A stretch of 64,000 bases of DNA. It comes from Kangiella sp. HZ709. GTDB lineage: Bacteria > Pseudomonadota > Gammaproteobacteria > Enterobacterales > Kangiellaceae. The notes under the pieces are model-generated. The model made no database searches. It worked only from the letters and a program-made list of their open reading frames with translations, and was not told where the DNA came from. Shown here piece by piece: positions 10,175 to 19,100 of this stretch (its first letter is position 1; every line of letters begins with the position of its first letter). The translations under genes and the position numbers were made by a program. The stretch spans positions 1,061,031-1,125,030 of the forward strand of contig NZ_WKJC01000001.1 in assembly GCF_009674675.1 (NCBI RefSeq). Direction: 5' to 3'.

Positions 10175-11569
10175 ATGAACCAAGCGTTAGAGTTACAACT
10201 CAAACAGCAGATTAAACTCAATCCTCAGTTGCAGCAATCAATTAAACTGCTCCAGCTATCTCAGCTAGAATTGGCTCAAGAAATTCAATATCAACTTGAT
10301 AATAACCCACTACTTATTTGCGAAGACTCGCAAAACAACCCTGAAACGGATGAGTTCAACAGCAAACAGCTGACTGCTAATAATCTAATTTCAGCTAGCA
10401 ATCTAACCAACACGAACTCTCACACTCAGGAAAACTATTGGGAAGCTATTCCAGATCAGGTAGACTTTAAAGAGTCTTTAGAATCTCAGCTACAGCTCCA
10501 CCATCTGTCTAGAAAGGATCTTGAGATTGGCTACTATATTATAGAAAACCTCAACGAATCAGGCTTTTTGACCTTAAGTGAAAGAGAAATAGCCAATCAG
10601 ATTCGACGGGATACACAACTAGAAACTGACGAAGATGAAGTGCTGGCCATAAAACATCTGATTCAAACTTTTGAACCGAGTGGTTGTGCTTGTTTGGATT
10701 TACAAGAATTTTTGTCTTTCCAAATTACCCATAACCGTAACTTAGCCATTTCGCAACAACGAATGTCGCAATTAAAAATATTATTCAATCACCACTTTCA
10801 GTTATTAGTGGCTCACCAATATGAAAAAATTGAAAATAAATTAGGCATAAGTAAAGATAAATTAAAAACACTACTAAGTATCGTTCAAACACTTCGGCAA
10901 AGACCCAATGACTATCGCGCTGATGACAGCGTCGACTATATCAAGCCGGATATCAATTTCTCGCAGAGTAACCACCAGTGGCAAGCAAAAGTTAACACTA
11001 GAGAGTTACCAAGGTTACAAATAAATCCTGACTATCTGGAGTTGGCCAAACAAACGGTTAAGACCGATGAAAAAAAATATATTAAAGATAAGGCTCAACT
11101 AGCACAGCAGTTTCTAAATTCATTAGCAGCTCGAAAGTCTACTTTGCAAAGAATTGCAGACTATTTAATAGTCCACCAAAAAGATTTTTTTGAAAAAGGC
11201 GATATTGCGCTAAAACCATTAAACCTAATCACTATTGCAACTGCTTTAGATTTACATGAGTCAACAATCTCCAGAGCTACCAGTAATAAGTATTGCCAAA
11301 CTCCCAGCGGAGTTATCCCTTTAAAATCATTGTTTTCAAATGCTATTAATCCTGAAAAAGGAGGTGAATGGTCACAAACTGCGGTGAAACATCAGGTCCA
11401 AGAAATCATTAAATCTGAACCTTCCCAAAAACCCCTTAGCGATAGCTCAATAGTCAGTTTATTAGCTGAATTAGGAATCACAGTCGCCAGAAGAACCGTG
11501 GCAAAATATCGTGATGCTCTTAATATTCCTAGCGCAACTAAGCGCAAACAGTTATCGACTATCCTTTAA
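10175..11569 (+). CDS. rpoN: RNA polymerase sigma-54 factor RpoN
   Basis: The 464-residue alternative sigma factor that needs AAA+ enhancer-binding activators and recognises GG-N10-GC (-24/-12) promoters. Region I is glutamine- and leucine-rich (residues 3-45), the middle carries the core-binding domain, and the C-terminal RpoN box ARRTVAKYRD is at 438-447. The length and order rpoN-hpf-ptsN-rapZ match other gammaproteobacteria. A sigma-54-type promoter occurs elsewhere in this window at 44198. Confidence 0.97.
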   Translation: MNQALELQLKQQIKLNPQLQQSIKLLQLSQLELAQEIQYQLDNNPLLICEDSQNNPETDEFNSKQLTANNLISASNLTNTNSHTQENYWEAIPDQVDFKESLESQLQLHHLSRKDLEIGYYIIENLNESGFLTLSEREIANQIRRDTQLETDEDEVLAIKHLIQTFEPSGCACLDLQEFLSFQITHNRNLAISQQRMSQLKILFNHHFQLLVAHQYEKIENKLGISKDKLKTLLSIVQTLRQRPNDYRADDSVDYIKPDINFSQSNHQWQAKVNTRELPRLQINPDYLELAKQTVKTDEKKYIKDKAQLAQQFLNSLAARKSTLQRIADYLIVHQKDFFEKGDIALKPLNLITIATALDLHESTISRATSNKYCQTPSGVIPLKSLFSNAINPEKGGEWSQTAVKHQVQEIIKSEPSQKPLSDSSIVSLLAELGITVARRTVAKYRDALNIPSATKRKQLSTIL

Positions 11570-11596
11570 TTTAATACCAACAAAAGGAATCATACT

Positions 11597-11884
11597 ATGC
11601 AAATCAATTTAACTGGCCGTCATATGGAAGTCACTGATGCTTTAAAATCTTTCGTTAATGATAAATTTGAAAGATTGGAACGCCATTTCGATCACATCAA
11701 TAATGTTTACGTTATTCTCAGCGTTGAAAAAGTACGTCAAATAGCTGAAGCTACCCTTAATGTAAATGGCGGTGAGATTTTTGCCAACAGTGAAGCAGAA
11801 GATATGTACGCTGCAATTGATTTATTAGTTGATAAACTAGACCGTCAAGTGATAAAACATAAAGAGAAACTTACCAGACACTAA
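11597..11884 (+). CDS. hpf: Ribosome hibernation promoting factor (short HPF)
   Basis: A 95-residue protein of the HPF/YfiA family that binds the 30S decoding region and promotes 100S dimers in stationary phase. The opening MQINLTGRHMEVTDALKSFV, the KFERLERHFD helix and EAEDMYAAIDLLVDKLDRQ are conserved. It lacks the long C-terminal dimerisation domain, so it is the short form typical next to rpoN. AAAGGA lies 8-12 nt before the start. Confidence 0.95.
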   Translation: MQINLTGRHMEVTDALKSFVNDKFERLERHFDHINNVYVILSVEKVRQIAEATLNVNGGEIFANSEAEDMYAAIDLLVDKLDRQVIKHKEKLTRH

Positions 11885-11901
11885 TGTCCCTCGATTATTA
11901 A

Positions 11902-12414
11902 ATGCAAATTTCTGAAATTTTGTTCCCTGAGCTTTGTTTGCTTGGGGAGCAAGCTACTAGTCGTAAAAAAGCCTTACAAATTCTCGCTCAGTCATTACAA
12001 CAGCATGATAATGCTTTAGACGACTTTGAAGTTTTAAAAGCGCTAATTACTCGTGAGCAATTAGGCTCGACCGCTATTGGTAATGGCGTTGCGTTGCCTC
12101 ATGCGAGAACGGCTGACTGCCAAAAACCCGTTGGCGCCCTTCTAAGTTTAGAAGAAGGTGTCGATTTTTCTGCACCTGATCAAGAAGTTGTTGATCTCAT
12201 GTTTTGTTTATTAGTCCCAGAAAATTATGACTTCCAAAAATTAGGTGGCCTCAACCAAATAGTTGAACTATTTCAAGATAAAGTATTGCGTGCGCAAATA
12301 AGAAATGCACATAATGGACAAGCGCTTTATGATATTATGCTTGGCGCGCTAGAAATGTGTGACTCAGTAGAACTCAAGGAAAATGCACCCAACAATGAAA
12401 CTAATCATTCTTAG
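11902..12414 (+). CDS. ptsN: Nitrogen PTS EIIA protein PtsN (EIIA-Ntr)
   Basis: A 170-residue EIIA domain of the nitrogen phosphotransferase system, a regulatory rather than sugar-transporting branch. The phosphorylated histidine is residue 67 in GNGVALPHART. In E. coli it receives phosphate from PtsP via NPr and controls potassium transport and other targets. It overlaps rapZ by about 20 nt. The NPr gene (ptsO/npr) normally following rapZ is not present here. Confidence 0.94.
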   Translation: MQISEILFPELCLLGEQATSRKKALQILAQSLQQHDNALDDFEVLKALITREQLGSTAIGNGVALPHARTADCQKPVGALLSLEEGVDFSAPDQEVVDLMFCLLVPENYDFQKLGGLNQIVELFQDKVLRAQIRNAHNGQALYDIMLGALEMCDSVELKENAPNNETNHS

Positions 12415-13249
12415 TGGCCGCTCGGGCTCTGGCAAATCGGTAGCACTTAATGCACTTGAGGATGCAGGTTATTATTGCATTGATAATTTACCGTTAGAGC
12501 TAACCCTTGAAGTTCGTAACCGTCATTTTAAGCATACCGATGCATTAGCTATCAGTGTCGATGCCAGAAATCCTGGAGATTTAGAACGCTTCACCCAGGA
12601 AATTGAACGAATCAAAATAGTACACCCTGATCTAAAAGTTATTTTTATTGATGCAAACGAAACGGTACTGCTAAAACGTTTTAGTGAAACTCGAAGACGT
12701 CACCCACTAACTCATAGCGGTATTTCATTACGAGACGCGATGCAACAAGAAGAACAACTGATAAGTCCGATTCGTGCAATTGCAGATCTGGTGATTAATA
12801 CTAGCACCTTAACACCGCACGATTTAAGAGAACAAATTCGTAGCCGAGTTACTCAAAGTACTCAATCCAATATGGATATTTTGTTCACTTCATTTGGTTT
12901 CAAACATGGCGCACCACAAGATGCCGACTTTATTTTCGATGCTCGCTGCTTACCCAATCCTCATTGGGTGCCAGATTTAAGACCTTTTACCGGTAAAGAT
13001 GAACCTATTCAAAATTACCTAGGCGCGGATGATCAGGTAATGGAGTATCTTTGGCAAGTCAGGGTTTTTCTTGATACCTGGTTGCCTGCCTTTGCAAAAC
13101 AAGATCGTAGCTACTTTACTTTCGCTGTTGGCTGCACCGGAGGTAAGCACCGCTCAGTCTATATCGTAGAAAAACTCGGGGAATACTTCCTGACCCAATA
13201 TCCCAATCTACAAATACGCCATCAACAACTTGAGAATATTGGCAAATAA
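12395..13249 (+). CDS. rapZ: RNase adapter protein RapZ
   Basis: A 284-residue nucleotide-binding protein, the same length as E. coli RapZ, which binds small RNAs such as GlmZ and guides RNase E to them, controlling glucosamine-6-phosphate synthesis. Walker A GRSGSGKS lies at residues 8-15 from the chosen start; the C-terminal domain has SFGFKHG, DARCLPNPHW and GCTGGKHRSVY, the conserved RNA and ligand-binding region. I chose ATG 12395 because homologues begin just before the Walker A at this point; ATG 12383 is 4 codons upstream with AAGGA very close to it. The gene overlaps ptsN. Confidence 0.95.
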   Translation: MKLIILSGRSGSGKSVALNALEDAGYYCIDNLPLELTLEVRNRHFKHTDALAISVDARNPGDLERFTQEIERIKIVHPDLKVIFIDANETVLLKRFSETRRRHPLTHSGISLRDAMQQEEQLISPIRAIADLVINTSTLTPHDLREQIRSRVTQSTQSNMDILFTSFGFKHGAPQDADFIFDARCLPNPHWVPDLRPFTGKDEPIQNYLGADDQVMEYLWQVRVFLDTWLPAFAKQDRSYFTFAVGCTGGKHRSVYIVEKLGEYFLTQYPNLQIRHQQLENIGK

Positions 13250-13253
13250 ACAT

Positions 13254-13276
13254 AGCTAGCCAGCTCTAGCTGTTTT
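13254..13276 (+). terminator. Weak hairpin after rapZ
   Basis: AGCTAG (13254-13259) and CTAGCT (13266-13271) can pair over a 6-nt loop, followed by GTTTTA. The stem is short and the T-run is poor, so termination is possible but weak. It lies between rapZ and mgtE in a 67-nt gap. Confidence 0.25.
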
Positions 13277-13316
13277 ATGTAAAATTTGAATCAAATCAAA
13301 AGCTAAGAACGGCTTT

Positions 13317-14693
13317 ATGACCGATAATCAAACAAATCAAAGTAAAGAACAACTGCTTCAGCTGAATAAAGCTTTAGAAGGCGGTCAGCTTATTACTTTT
13401 GAAAATTTATTATCCGAGTTGTTTGCCCCTGATATTGCATTATTCCTTGAATCATCGCCACCCAAAGTTCGTAAAACTGCTTGGGAGCTGATTGATATTG
13501 ATCACCAGGGTGAAGTGCTGCAATATTTATCCGATGAAGTACGCCAAGACTTCATCGATAAGATGCAACCGCAAGAATTGGCTGATGTTGTTTCCGAAAT
13601 GGATACCGATGACGCGGTTGATATCATCGAGGATCTTTCTGAAAAATTAAGCTCGCAAGTATTAAGACGATTAGACGAACAGAATCGTTCGCAGATCGAA
13701 CAGGCCTTATCTTATCCTGAAGATACCGCTGGCGGCTTGATGAATATTGATACCATCATGATCCGCCCTAGAGTATCTGTGGAAGTGGTATTGCGTTATC
13801 TTAGAATAAGAGGAAGCCTGCCAGATAATACGGATCAGCTGTATGTTGTTGACTCGAATGATCATTTAATTGGTTCTGTACCCATCAGTTCGATTTTAAC
13901 CCACCCTCCTGAAACACCAATTTTAGATTTGGTGGTAGATAATCATTTTCCAATTTTGGCAGATACCGATGATGCTGAAGTGGCACAGCTATTCCAGCGT
14001 CATGATTTGGTAACAGCGCCAGTGGTTGATAGTAATAACAAATTACTCGGCAGAATTACCATTGATGATGTTGTTGACGTTATTGTTGAAGAAGCTGACC
14101 ACTCCTTATTATCCATGGCGCGATTAGATGAGTACGAAGATACTTTTGGCTCTATCAGTAAAACTGCTAAAAGGCGCGCTATTTGGCTCGGGATAAATCT
14201 AATCACCGTTATTTTAGCGGCCTTAGTGATAGGTCTGTTTGAAAGCACCATTGCGAAGGTGACTTTATTAGCCGTATTACTCCCCATCGTTCCTAGCATG
14301 GGCGGTATTGCGGGAACTCAAACTTTAACTCTAGTGATACGTGGTATGTCGCTAGGACATATCAGCGAAGGCAATCGTGCTTATTTAATGAAAAAAGAGC
14401 TAGCTGTAAGCATTATTAACGGTATTCTATGGGCATTCGTGATCGCTAGCCTAGTCTACTTCTTTGCACTCTACAAGGCGGTTGAGTTCAACCATTTGCA
14501 TCTTGCCATAACTATTGGCGGCGCCATGTTGTTTAATTTAGTGACTGGAGTTTTAGTCGGTGCTACTCTGCCAATGATATTAAAGAAAATGAACATTGAC
14601 CCAGCAATTGCAGGTGGCGTCGTGCTTACCACCGTTACTGACGTAGCAGGTTTTTTTGCGCTACTAGGTTTGGCAACTTTCTTCTTTGCCTAA
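13317..14693 (+). CDS. mgtE: Magnesium channel/transporter MgtE
   Basis: A 458-residue MgtE: N-terminal helical superhelix domain (about 1-130, with DEVRQDFIDKMQPQELADVVSEMDTDDA-type acidic repeats), two CBS domains (about 135-255), a plug helix and five membrane helices (about 285-456). The acidic ion-path motif around PAIAGGVVLTTVTDVAGFFALL is present. MgtE imports Mg2+ and closes when the cytoplasmic domain binds Mg2+. The leader is only 67 nt after rapZ, too short for an M-box riboswitch. mgtE next to rapZ is a common order in marine gammaproteobacteria, usually with npr in between. Confidence 0.93.
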   Translation: MTDNQTNQSKEQLLQLNKALEGGQLITFENLLSELFAPDIALFLESSPPKVRKTAWELIDIDHQGEVLQYLSDEVRQDFIDKMQPQELADVVSEMDTDDAVDIIEDLSEKLSSQVLRRLDEQNRSQIEQALSYPEDTAGGLMNIDTIMIRPRVSVEVVLRYLRIRGSLPDNTDQLYVVDSNDHLIGSVPISSILTHPPETPILDLVVDNHFPILADTDDAEVAQLFQRHDLVTAPVVDSNNKLLGRITIDDVVDVIVEEADHSLLSMARLDEYEDTFGSISKTAKRRAIWLGINLITVILAALVIGLFESTIAKVTLLAVLLPIVPSMGGIAGTQTLTLVIRGMSLGHISEGNRAYLMKKELAVSIINGILWAFVIASLVYFFALYKAVEFNHLHLAITIGGAMLFNLVTGVLVGATLPMILKKMNIDPAIAGGVVLTTVTDVAGFFALLGLATFFFA

Positions 14694-14742
14694 AATTATT
14701 TTTTGTTAACCGTTTTTTCTATCAAGTGTTACTCAAGTAAAC

Positions 14743-16113
14743 TTATTGAGAAGCAACAATTAAATGATCAATAGCCATAGAGCCCGTTAAGATACTTGAA
14801 CGGTGATCGATATCATTTGCTAGGCCGATAATATTCAACAACATATCATTTAAGTTGCCGGCAATAGTAATTTCTTGCACAAAATGCTTTATCTCACCAT
14901 TTTCTATCCAAAAGCCGCTAGCACCTCTAGAGTAGTTACCAGTAACTATATTGACACCCTGTCCCATCAGTTCAGTAACCAATAAACCTGTGCCCACTTT
15001 TTTTATCAATTCTGTTTGAGAAATTTCATCATGACCAATTAAGATATTATGAATGCCGCCAGCACTTGCAGTAGATTCAAGACCTAACCTTTTTGCAGAA
15101 TAACTACTTAAGAAATAATCCTTCAAAATACCATCTGCCACTATATCTCGTTTATAAGTCGCAACACCCTCGGAATCATAACACCCACTACCAAAACCTT
15201 TTAGGATAAAAGGATCTTCTACGATTTGTACTGTGCTAGGCAAAACTTTTTGATCTTTTTTATTCAACATGAAGGAAGATTTTTGATATAAAGCCCCCCC
15301 TTTTAGAGCACTTAAAAGGTGCCCCCAAATAGTCCTTGCTGTTTCGGGCGTAAAAACTACGGGATATTTACCAGCTTTGATAGTTCCTTGACGCAATCTT
15401 CTTTGTAGGCGATTAGAAACTTCTGTTCCAATTAATTGGGCCGGCTCTAAATCCAAGTAATCACGACCGACACTATAATAAGCTTCTTTCAGCATACCAC
15501 TATCACTATCGGCAATCATAGTAGTCGATAAACTGTACCTGCTGGTAAATTTCTTTGCTATAAAACCATGGCTATTGGCACAGATGCTTGCTGAGCAATG
15601 ACCGTATATATTAGCGCCTTCTGATTGTTTAATTATGAAGTTATCTAAGGCAGTACTTTCAGCCATCTTCGCTTGTTCAATAGATTCCTCAATAGACATA
15701 GAGCTTGGATGGCACAGCTCTAAGTCTTTAATGTCTGTTGCCATTCTATCTTTTGGAGCTAATCCAGCATACTCGTCAGCTTGGGTAAATCGAGCAATAT
15801 CAGAAGCCGCTTTAACGCCTTTCTCAATGCCGCTTCTAGTCACATCATTGATAGAAACTGAACCCTTAGATTGATTGAAGTACAAAGTTAAGCTTAATGA
15901 GCTATCCTGGTTAAACTCTAAGGTTTCAAGCTCTTGGTTTCGAACTTCAATCGAATTACCAACAGTATTATGACACCATATCTCAGCTGCATCAGCACCA
16001 GCTCTTTGTGCCATCAAGAGTCCTTCTTTTACCAGTTCTTGATATTTACTGGCAGTGATAGTTTGTTGCTCTGCAAGTTGAGCTAAAGTCAATTGCTGGC
16101 TTTTCGCATTCAT
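14743..16113 (-). CDS. pmbA: TldE/PmbA subunit of the TldD-TldE metalloprotease
   Basis: A 456-residue PmbA/TldE. It pairs with TldD to form a cytoplasmic metalloprotease that trims unfolded peptides and matures modified peptides such as microcin B17. Family features include GADAAEIWCHNT near the start, SLSLTLYFNQSKGS and the C-terminal NIVTGNYSRGASGFWIENG. As expected for this subunit, no HExxxH zinc motif is seen. It stands beyond darP and tldD on the minus strand, convergent with mgtE. Confidence 0.94.
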   Translation of the reverse strand: MNAKSQQLTLAQLAEQQTITASKYQELVKEGLLMAQRAGADAAEIWCHNTVGNSIEVRNQELETLEFNQDSSLSLTLYFNQSKGSVSINDVTRSGIEKGVKAASDIARFTQADEYAGLAPKDRMATDIKDLELCHPSSMSIEESIEQAKMAESTALDNFIIKQSEGANIYGHCSASICANSHGFIAKKFTSRYSLSTTMIADSDSGMLKEAYYSVGRDYLDLEPAQLIGTEVSNRLQRRLRQGTIKAGKYPVVFTPETARTIWGHLLSALKGGALYQKSSFMLNKKDQKVLPSTVQIVEDPFILKGFGSGCYDSEGVATYKRDIVADGILKDYFLSSYSAKRLGLESTASAGGIHNILIGHDEISQTELIKKVGTGLLVTELMGQGVNIVTGNYSRGASGFWIENGEIKHFVQEITIAGNLNDMLLNIIGLANDIDHRSSILTGSMAIDHLIVASQ

Positions 16114-16295
16114 TAAATAAGGGCCTTAGAAATCGTCTTAAGTTTTACTATCTTAACAAAACTATCCGCAGCGGTTGTAATTATCTTAATGATGACTTTG
16201 TATTAAGCATCATATTTACATAGAATACTAAATATAGATTCTATGTTGATAACACTACTCTGCTGTTGCAGCTTATATTACCGGCGATTTATATT

Positions 16296-16799
16296 ATGTC
16301 TGAGCAAAAAGCAATCGAAAACAACGACGATTACCGTTCTAAATCAGAACAGAAGAGAGATATCCAAAAAATCACCAAATTAGGTAAGCGGCTGTTAGAA
16401 ATCCCTAAAGATAAGTTGATAACTTATCCCTTAAGCGAAACCAGTATAAAAGCCATTCTTGAAGGAAAAAGAATAACGAGCCCTATAGGTCGCAATCGTC
16501 AAATAAAGTACATAGGTAAACTGCTTAGAAGCGAAGATATGGATGCCGTTCAAGAGCAGTTAGATATTCTTGATCAAGAAAAATTATTAGAAAACCGAAA
16601 GTTTCACGACCTTGAAGCGTGGCGAGATAGTTTGATCACCGACGGTAATAGTGCGCTAACCGACTTACTTAACGAATATTATCATTTAGACAGGCAGCAT
16701 CTTCGTCAATTAATCCGAAATGCCATTAATGAAGAAAAACGCAATCAGCCACCCAAATCAAAGCGACTCATTTTTCAGTATCTAAAAGAAAATATTTAG
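16296..16799 (+). CDS. darP: Ribosome biogenesis factor DarP (YjgA, DUF615)
   Basis: A 167-residue charged cytoplasmic protein that acts on late 50S assembly in E. coli. Conserved stretches are SKSEQKRDIQKITKLGKRLL, IGRNRQIKYIGKLLR and FHDLEAWRDSLI, then the C-terminal LDRQHLRQLIRNA. ATG 16296 is preferred over the upstream in-frame start at 16266, since homologues start just before this acidic segment. It lies between pmbA and tldD, divergent from the first and convergent with the second. Confidence 0.93.
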   Translation: MSEQKAIENNDDYRSKSEQKRDIQKITKLGKRLLEIPKDKLITYPLSETSIKAILEGKRITSPIGRNRQIKYIGKLLRSEDMDAVQEQLDILDQEKLLENRKFHDLEAWRDSLITDGNSALTDLLNEYYHLDRQHLRQLIRNAINEEKRNQPPKSKRLIFQYLKENI

Positions 16800-16820
16800 T
16801 TGAAATAGTCCTTAAGACGG

Positions 16821-18266
16821 CTAGCTTTTAGTACCGCCAACCGTTAACTCATCAATTTTCATGGTTGGCTGCCCAACCGAAACAGGTACGCTTTGACCTG
16901 CCTTTCCACAAACACCAATTCCAGGATCAAGGCACGAGTCGTTCGCAACCATACTTACTTTTTGTAAAACCTTAGGGCCGTTGCCAATCAAAGTGGCGCC
17001 TTTTATCGGCGCGGTAATTTTTCCATTCTCAATAAGATATGCCTCGCTGGCACTAAACACAAAGTTACCCGAAGTGATGTCAACCTGACCACCGGCAAAG
17101 TTAGGCGCGTAAATCCCTTTTTTTACGGATTGAATGATCTCCTCTTTTTCAGAGCTGCCAGAAAGCATAAAAGTATTCGTCATGCGCGGCATAGGTAAGT
17201 GCGCGTAAGATTCTCGCCTACCATTTCCGGTTGGCTCTACACCCATTAACCGAGCATTATGTTTATCTTGCATGTACCCTTTTAAAATACCCTTTTCGAT
17301 CAATACATTAGATTGCGCAGGGGTTCCCTCATCATCAACAGTAAGGGAGCCACGCATATTTTTTATACTGCCATCATCAACCACGGTACATAAATCTGAT
17401 GCTACTTTTTGGCCTATTTTATTTGAGTATGCGGAAGAGCCTTTTCTATTAAAATCCCCTTCTAAACCATGGCCTACGGCTTCATGTAATAACACACCTG
17501 ACCAACCATTACCCAAGACTACGGGCATACTGCCCGCGGGCGCTTCTTGCGCATCCAAATTTCTTAATGCTTGTTGCACAGCTTGCTTGGCTAGATCTGA
17601 AAAATCTGCTGCCAATAACTCTGCCCATAAGTATCGCCCGCCGATACCTGCCGAACCTCGCTCTCGCTTACCTTTAGATTCGACTACCACCGTTATATTC
17701 AATCGAATCATAGGTCGAATGTCGGCTGCTTGCACCCCATCCGTGGCTAACACTAAGATTGACTCATCAGCTGCGGATAAACCAATAATAACTTGGCTGA
17801 CTTTTTCATCAAGACCACGAGTTAACTTATCAATGTCTTGCAATAAATTAATCTTCTCTGATTGTCGAACATCAGTCATAGGGGAAGCATGCTGAAATAT
17901 ATTTTCAGATGCAGAGGTCTTAAAGCTTACGTGCTTATTTTGACCAGCCTTACTAATAGAAGCCGCCGCTTTTATTGCATTGGTGAGCTCTTGCTGTTCA
18001 AATGCATTAGCATAAGCAAAACCCGTTTTATCTCCTAAGATTGATCTAACCCCCAATCCTTTTACCAAATTAAAGCTTGAATCTTTAACCAGACCATCTT
18101 CAAGCTGCCAATACTCCATACTTCCTTGTTGTAAATAAATATCAGAATAATCCAGCTGATAACTGTTGAGTCTTTCTATTGATTGGCATAAATAATCTAA
18201 ACTTAAGTCAGACTCTTGAAATAATTGGCTTTCAACTTGGTTAAGTAAATTCATAATCTGACTCAA
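16821..18266 (-). CDS. tldD: Metalloprotease TldD
   Basis: The 481-residue catalytic subunit of the TldD-TldE protease. The zinc motif HEAVGH is at residues 261-266 in GVLLHEAVGHGLEGDFNRKG. The C-terminal half includes VDDEGTPAQSNVLIEKGILKGYMQDKHNARLMG and ends in GICGKAGQSVPVSVGQPTM-type sequence, as in E. coli (481 aa). It follows the nitrilase-family gene on the minus strand by 24 nt, probably in the rng-yhdP-nit-tldD transcript. Confidence 0.96.
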   Translation of the reverse strand: MSQIMNLLNQVESQLFQESDLSLDYLCQSIERLNSYQLDYSDIYLQQGSMEYWQLEDGLVKDSSFNLVKGLGVRSILGDKTGFAYANAFEQQELTNAIKAAASISKAGQNKHVSFKTSASENIFQHASPMTDVRQSEKINLLQDIDKLTRGLDEKVSQVIIGLSAADESILVLATDGVQAADIRPMIRLNITVVVESKGKRERGSAGIGGRYLWAELLAADFSDLAKQAVQQALRNLDAQEAPAGSMPVVLGNGWSGVLLHEAVGHGLEGDFNRKGSSAYSNKIGQKVASDLCTVVDDGSIKNMRGSLTVDDEGTPAQSNVLIEKGILKGYMQDKHNARLMGVEPTGNGRRESYAHLPMPRMTNTFMLSGSSEKEEIIQSVKKGIYAPNFAGGQVDITSGNFVFSASEAYLIENGKITAPIKGATLIGNGPKVLQKVSMVANDSCLDPGIGVCGKAGQSVPVSVGQPTMKIDELTVGGTKS

Positions 18267-18290
18267 TAATTATTGGTATGATGGTTAATA

Positions 18291-19100
18291 TTACAAAAAG
18301 TTAACTGTGTGGGTATGGGCAGGGAATCTTTGTCTTATGGAAGTTATTAGTCCCTTCGATAATTGATGACTAATTACCCCTTCTTCTTCTGTAAGCTGTA
18401 TCAAATCTGCTCCCCAAGGATCAATTATTTTACTATGCCCATAAGTGCGCCTTTCGTTATCATGCACACCAGTTTGATTAGCTGCTAGTAAGTAACATAA
18501 ATTCTCAACCGCACGAGCTTTTAATAACGTGTCCCAATGCGCTTTACCGGTGACATAAGTAAAGGCAGATGGGGCCACAATAAGCTCAACACCTTGCGTT
18601 TGATAGTACCGATACAGCTCTGGAAAGCGCAAATCATAGCAGATGGAAAGACCAACCTTAAATCCTTTAATATCGACTATCACAGGATTAGTGCCGGCCA
18701 TTGTATCAGCGGATTCACAATATGACTCGTTAGCAGCGACCCCAACATCAAATAGATGTATTTTGTCGTAATAAGAAATTAAATGACCTGTATTATCATA
18801 AACTAAGCAGCGAGCATAAGGTCGCTTAGGATCGCTAGATGCAACAGGAAAAGAGCCTGCTATTAAATAAAGTCCAAATTTAGCACTCATCTTTGTCAGC
18901 CATTCATGCACTCGACCTTTTTGATGTGGCTCTTGTATGGCTAATTTTTGGCTTGAAGAGACTGGCATTAAGGCAAAATTTTCTGGTAATAGGCACAAAT
19001 CGACTTTAGTTTGATAACAAGTTTTAAGCATTGACTCTAGCTTTGCTAAGTTAGCATCTAGGTCTGCGCTGGCAGTGTATTGTAATGCTGCCACCTTCAT
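18291..19100 (-). CDS. Nitrilase-superfamily amidase (Nit1/deaminated glutathione amidase-like)
   Basis: A 269-residue carbon-nitrogen hydrolase. The catalytic triad is visible: Glu40 in LCLLPENFAL, Lys113 in YYDKIHLFDV and Cys154 in LSICYDLRFPELYR. The DVGV after the lysine and RFPELYR after the cysteine place it with the Nit1/omega-amidase branch, which repairs deaminated glutathione; the exact substrate is not provable here. Its ATG overlaps the yhdP stop by 4 bp, and tldD follows, a linkage seen across gammaproteobacteria. Confidence 0.9.
   Translation of the reverse strand: MKVAALQYTASADLDANLAKLESMLKTCYQTKVDLCLLPENFALMPVSSSQKLAIQEPHQKGRVHEWLTKMSAKFGLYLIAGSFPVASSDPKRPYARCLVYDNTGHLISYYDKIHLFDVGVAANESYCESADTMAGTNPVIVDIKGFKVGLSICYDLRFPELYRYYQTQGVELIVAPSAFTYVTGKAHWDTLLKARAVENLCYLLAANQTGVHDNERRTYGHSKIIDPWGADLIQLTEEEGVISHQLSKGLITSIRQRFPAHTHTVNFL

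Noticed and set aside
13250-13316. Mg2+-sensing riboswitch before mgtE
   Set aside because: The gap to rapZ is only 67 nt, too short for an M-box, and has just a weak hairpin.
17272-17895. Open frame of 207 codons on the plus strand opposite tldD
   Set aside because: It lies wholly inside the conserved TldD coding region including the zinc motif, and its translation shows no family features.
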